A stretch of DNA of 64,000 nt from positions 7,890,575 through 7,954,574 of the forward strand of contig CM029122.1 of the NCBI GenBank assembly GCA_016859345.1, written 5' to 3'. The stretch is from Istiophorus platypterus (taxonomy: Eukaryota > Chordata > Actinopteri > Istiophoriformes > Istiophoridae). The notes under the pieces are model-generated. The model had not been told where the DNA came from and made no database searches. It saw only the letters and a program-made list of their open reading frames with translations. This document shows positions 59,201-64,000 of the stretch, one piece after another (position 1 is the first letter of the stretch; each line of letters begins with the position of its first letter). The position numbers and the translations under genes were made by a program.

Positions 59201-62200
59201 GCGCTCTTCAAATTATTTTCAATATACATTATGTTGGTGAGTGAATGCCAGTGTCATGTTCTGTGTCACATCCATCACATTCTTGTTATACAGTACTGTC
59301 TGACTTTTAACAGAAATAATAATGCCAGTCAATATATAATGAATTGATTAATTTATTTTGATTTTCTGAATTTATTGATGTAGTGCATTGAATTAAGACC
59401 TCTTGATGAGCTCCAAAGACAGTAGTTCACAGTTCTCCTGATCATTAACTCCTGGGTGAGCTGGCTTTCTCTCAAGCCATTCACCACGTACATTAACAAT
59501 GTTGTTCACTCAGCCAAAAGCTCGGCTGACTCGTCATGACTCATTACGTACAACAAAATACACACCTTAGAGTCCAGATAGTCTGTTTGGCTGCTGGTAT
59601 GTACAGAATCAGCTTAAGACTTAGAGCTGAGAATAGAAATAATGTTGTTAACAACAGCAACTTTCACAGTCTGCGACATAAACATAAAACTTCGATAGGC
59701 CCTTTGAGACCGTACTTAAACAGCTCTTAGTTTGGGTTTCAACTTAATGAGGTCAGTGGCAATATTCCTCAAACTCCCACATAATCACCATGACCTGCTC
59801 CATTATTGCCTGTATCTGTGCTCGGTGGCGCATTAATGAAGCAGATCAAAAGGGATGGCAAGTTACCAGGCAACACCTCTCAGTCGTCATCATGTCGTCA
59901 GCCGGGCGGGTTTACATTTCCACCCGTCATTCCGTGAGTGTGAGCAGCTCCTCCTTTACTGTTTTTGTCCCAGGTGTATGTGTTTGTGTGAGGCAGCCGA
60001 ACTACTATGTCTGCTCATGTTGCTGATTTGATAATGATATCACCAGTAAGCCATGTAGCTAAAACATCTGCCGTTGTTTGTTTACCAACTTCAACCCAAC
60101 CTTTCAGGAGAATGACTTGGATCTGTCAACCTCGAATGACCATCTTTCTCAGTTTGGTTCTTAATTTTTCAAGCTTTAAATGTCAGAAGATGCACAGAAC
60201 CTTGTGGGATCAGTTCCGAATCTTTGTATTGAAATCGCCTGAAAATTGGAATTAAAGTTATTAGCTTTTAGCATGTACACAAACCGTTTCACGCAAACGT
60301 GCATGTGCATATACACACTCACGTGCACATACAAGCACACAGTACAGAGTAAATATTAAGTGAAATGAGAATAAGCAGGGCTACAGCTTATTCCACCTTA
60401 CCGATGAGCCAGGACATCAGAGGTATCAGGAATTTCTTAATGGCTCACACACACACATTGTGCACATTGTACACATGTGGCAGTGTATGCTCCACTCATC
60501 AGTGTTGATTACGATAATGCACTTAATGCGTGAAATTAGATTTGCTAGAAATTTTTAATGAAATGAAGCCAGGGAAAACAGAAATTAAGAGATGGAAATA
60601 GCCCCCCCCCCTTTCCCTTATGAACATAAACATACACGCAGACAAACACCATGCACACAAAAAAGATAAGCCTTCCAGGTGTGTTTCTGTCCATAGCTGA
60701 TGTGGAATATGTCTCATGGAATATCATTTTTTAAAAAAATCATCAAACAGTTGCACATTTGCATCAAACCGTTTTTAACTCAATTTAAGCCCAAATGTTT
60801 GCATCAATCACAGTATATATTCATTCCCCTCCAACAAATGAAGGTAGCCCATGTGAATTTTGAAATTAGTCTCAAAACACTGAAACCGGTTACAACAAAG
60901 GCTTTGGGAAATAATAAAAATAATTTACTGCTTTTTTCTGACTTATATGTGAAAGTGCTGCATAATAACTAATTGAAATCCGATGTTCTAGTAATTCCTT
61001 GTAATTATAAATCTACTAACTGGGAATCCACGATTCTTGCAGATTCTTGTAGACATTATATTATTACATATTATTGTTATACATTATAACTATAAACATC
61101 TGAAACAAACAATTTTAAAAGTACAATTTTATAGTGGAGAGGCTTTTAGATTATTCTTTCCATTTTTTTTGAAGGTGAGATAAGATTAAGATTATAAGAT
61201 TTTTGTGGGAAAAACACCCAACAAAAACATTTTTGTAGTTCATTATAACAAGAATACATATTTTTAAGACATTTATTAGATTATAACTTTGATTTTGATA
61301 ACTATATCTGCTGCAAGTAAAGGTTATTCCTATTTCTTGAAAAAAAACGTACAAAAACGGTTAGCGTTAACTGATAACATTTAGATACATTACAGCATTA
61401 GATAGCACCGCGGTAATAGCATCTGGTTTACTCCCCTGCCACTGTAATTGGTCAGTATGTCACAGTAAAAGCACAGTAGGGCATTTTTGTTTCAGTTTCT
61501 GTCCATTTTATTATGTTGTTTAATTTAATTTGATAATTACTGAACGAGACAGCAACAGGGACCGTGAATGGAATGCGATATTTACTCTGAAGGAGGTGAA
61601 ATATTCAGTTGCTTTTTGTTAACCTTCTTTCTTATCCAAGGCTAAATGCAGAGAATGTTTTTTCTTCTCCCACTGTAATCTTGCAATATAACCATATTTG
61701 TAAATATTGTAAATAGTCATAAAAGACTCACCAAAGACTTACATCTAAAATGCCAAAGTGCACCCCAGACACACCATTCTCAGTTAGAGGGAAACTACAA
61801 CAGTGGGCCATAGCTGAATGTGATTTAAAATACAAGTTTGTCAATTCAATGTTGCGGTTGCCCATTATGCTCTGCCCTCATCTATAGTGTCACAGGTTGG
61901 TGGGCTTTGTGATGGCAGAGACTGATGGCCCATCTCCATCCAACAAATCATTCCTGCCCACAGAGCAATGCCTGCAGGACCAGGGGGGAGGTGCAGGGAA
62001 GGGGGAAAATGTTTATCCTGTGCCAGTAGATATCGACTAAATAGGAAAAGGTGTTTACCCCTAAGGGCAGGGATGATGATGATAATGTGTGTTTCTGTGT
62101 GTCTCTTGTGTGTGAATGGGTATGAATTGTCAGTGGCAATAAATGTGTGTGTTTTTTTGCGTACACTAATTTTTGCATTTCGGTGTGTTTTTTGTGTGAA

Positions 62201-62834
62201 GGTAGGAATGTCTGGTAATCAAATATGTCCTCAGGCCAGGTTGTTGAGTTGTGGGAATATTTAAGAAAAGGCAGGTGAAGAGCGAGAAAACTTCTTAATC
62301 TACAGTCCTTTTACAAAATGCATACAGAAAAAAGACACTGAGGTCTGAGACCTCTCACTCTGTCCTTTGACATTTTCTCCCACTCTTATGTGCCAGATTC
62401 CTATAAGCAATGAGATGAGAGTCTTCAGCCTGTAGAGGACATAATGTACTGTTAATGCTCCTTGGGCACATTATTGGTTTCCCTGTCTCTGATTATTTGC
62501 CCTTAGTGTTCCCAAAATAAGGAGCCTGTTGGGTAACATTTTAAAACTAGTTTCTCTTTGTAATTCTTTGGGTCACATTTAACTGTTCATTGTGAAAAGG
62601 AAATAGAAACATAGCTGTTTTCTTGACCCATAAGCAGCTACAGCACTTTCACCTGTAGCCACACACTATACGCATGCAATGACTGTGTGATAGGCCTGTT
62701 TAGGAAATAGAGCTTGACTGATGAATGGGCCAGGCAAACATATTAGTCACTATTAGGTTTTTGAAGATTGCAGACAAAAGCATGTACAGATCAACCAAAA
62801 AAAAAGAATTATTTATTCACATGTGTGTGCATAT

Positions 62835-62859
62835 GTTTGTATGTATGTATGTATATGTA

Positions 62860-62923
<64 letters not shown>

Positions 62924-62961
62924 CGTGTGTGTGTGTATGTATATGTATGTATGAATGTATG

Positions 62962-62994
<33 letters not shown>

Positions 62995-63016
62995 GTATGT
63001 ATGTATATGTAAGTAT

Positions 63017-63060
<44 letters not shown>

Positions 63061-63111
63061 ATATATATATGTATATACGTGTTTATATGTACATGTGTAT
63101 ATACGTGTATG

Positions 63112-63168
<57 letters not shown>

Positions 63169-63182
63169 CTGTATGTGTATGT
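62835..63182. repeat. Compound (TATG)n-(TA)n-(TG)n microsatellite cluster
   Basis: Nearly 350 bases of alternating purine-pyrimidine sequence made of TATG, TA and TG blocks, including two TA blocks of about 40 and 24 bases or more and a TG run at about 63124-63162. Confidence 0.97.
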
Positions 63183-63617
63183 GTCACATGATGAGTAAAA
63201 AGAGTACAGACTACTGAAAAATACTGAAAGGTTTATTATATCATCTGAAAAATATTCAGCCTTTCTTTTATTTCCCGGCTCTATATGCTATCCTATAATT
63301 TGTCATTGTGTTGCAGCCATATCCATTGGTTTCCAATCATTTGAGTGCCAAGTTGCCTCTTGCCTTTATTTTAGAGCAAGGCCTACGGTGGCCTTCAGGA
63401 AGGATTTCCTCTGCACATGCTCGAGAATAATTGTTGGGGTAAATACTAGATTTCCAGATTATCTGACCACGTCATCACAGCGATGTGGTAATGTAAAAGT
63501 AAACTGCTGTGATGTGTTCCTTACCATCTAACCATACTGCCATCTAGTGCAAGGCCTCCTATGCAAAATCTGAAATATGATTTGTGGCTTCTCAAAGATA
63601 TTTGGCTTGAGCAGACG

Positions 63618-63659
63618 TTTGTTTGTGTTTGTGTTTGTGTTTGTGTTTGTGTTTGTGTT

Positions 63660-63706
<47 letters not shown>
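63618..63706. repeat. (TTTGTG)n-(TG)n microsatellite
   Basis: Six to seven TTTGTG hexamers followed by about 20 TG units. Confidence 0.96.
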
Positions 63707-63707
<1 letters not shown>

Positions 63708-64000
63708 AGTTTTTAAATGCGTTTCTCTTTGTACTATGTGAGCATCGGTTGTGCAATAATGGATGATGATGATGGATGACTACTCTCTCAGATCCCCAAT
63801 ATATTAACAGTTGAACAGACACGGTTGTGAGGGAGGGCTCGACACCACATGCACATCCTTAAAGAAACACTGTGGGGACTTCCACAGATCACGGGCAGTG
63901 GGTGTGATGTGGCATAGAAGTAATCAGACTCCTGTCCCTTAGTGTATCATGCTTGTCATAGTCGGCGTGGAGAAGGGCATGGCAGTGACAGTGTGTGGTC

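Larger units (their letters stand above)
56259..64000 (+). other. nalcn: nalcn intron after coding exon 14 (continues past the window)
   Basis: At least 7.7 kb. I looked for the next NALCN segment, the II-III linker (human LKQSEANADTKEK), and did not find it in any plus frame. Content is AT-rich unique-looking sequence with a G-run near 58720 and large microsatellites at 62835-63182 and 63618-63706. Confidence 0.8.

Noticed and set aside
62725..63217. Tyr-Ile and Cys-Val repeat frames up to 149 codons
   Set aside because: Microsatellite translation.

Overview
The window is teleost (most likely percomorph) fish nuclear DNA. It has multi-exon genes with GT-AG introns, many CA/TG, TA, GA and GATA microsatellites, decayed Tc1/mariner transposons, and dispersed repeats that I recognise from perch-like fishes. 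I see no bacterial, viral or organellar gene. Two vertebrate genes lie head to head, the same divergent arrangement known in human (ITGBL1 and NALCN on chromosome 13).

Left part (about 1-13,750, minus strand): the 5' end of itgbl1, integrin beta-like 1, a secreted protein built of cysteine-rich integrin-type EGF repeats. Four coding exons are present: exon 1 (signal peptide) at 13659-13750, exon 2 at 9291-9493, exon 3 at 2359-2505 and exon 4 at 821-943. Their splice phases agree and they encode about the first 188 residues. The rest of the gene lies beyond base 1.

Middle (about 13,750-17,200): the divergent intergenic region. It holds a dead Tc1/mariner transposase on the minus strand (about 15,195-15,960), a long GA polypurine tract, G-runs and a CpG-rich island. 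The island probably contains the nalcn promoter and a non-coding first exon that ends at a consensus GTAAGT donor (17203).

Right part (about 17,000-64,000, plus strand): nalcn, the sodium leak channel (non-selective). Fourteen consecutive coding exons (21719-56258) encode residues 1-612: the cytoplasmic N-terminus, all of channel domain I, the I-II linker and domain II to the end of S6. All phases agree. The first two residues of the EEKE selectivity filter are both glutamate (E279 and E553 here). Domains III and IV and the C-terminus lie past base 64,000; I found no further coding exon in 56,259-64,000.

The introns contain two more Tc1/mariner relics (about 47,940-48,790 and 51,660-52,805), a long foldback element (about 39,527-40,163), a LINE reverse-transcriptase fragment (about 30,940-31,140) and many simple repeats. 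The two genes are not known to share a pathway: NALCN sets resting sodium leak in neurons, and ITGBL1 is an extracellular protein. No new biological system is evident. The observations most worth checking concern regulation: a UG-repeat just upstream of an in-frame nalcn exon, the layered promoter sequence, and a perfect hairpin in intron 1.
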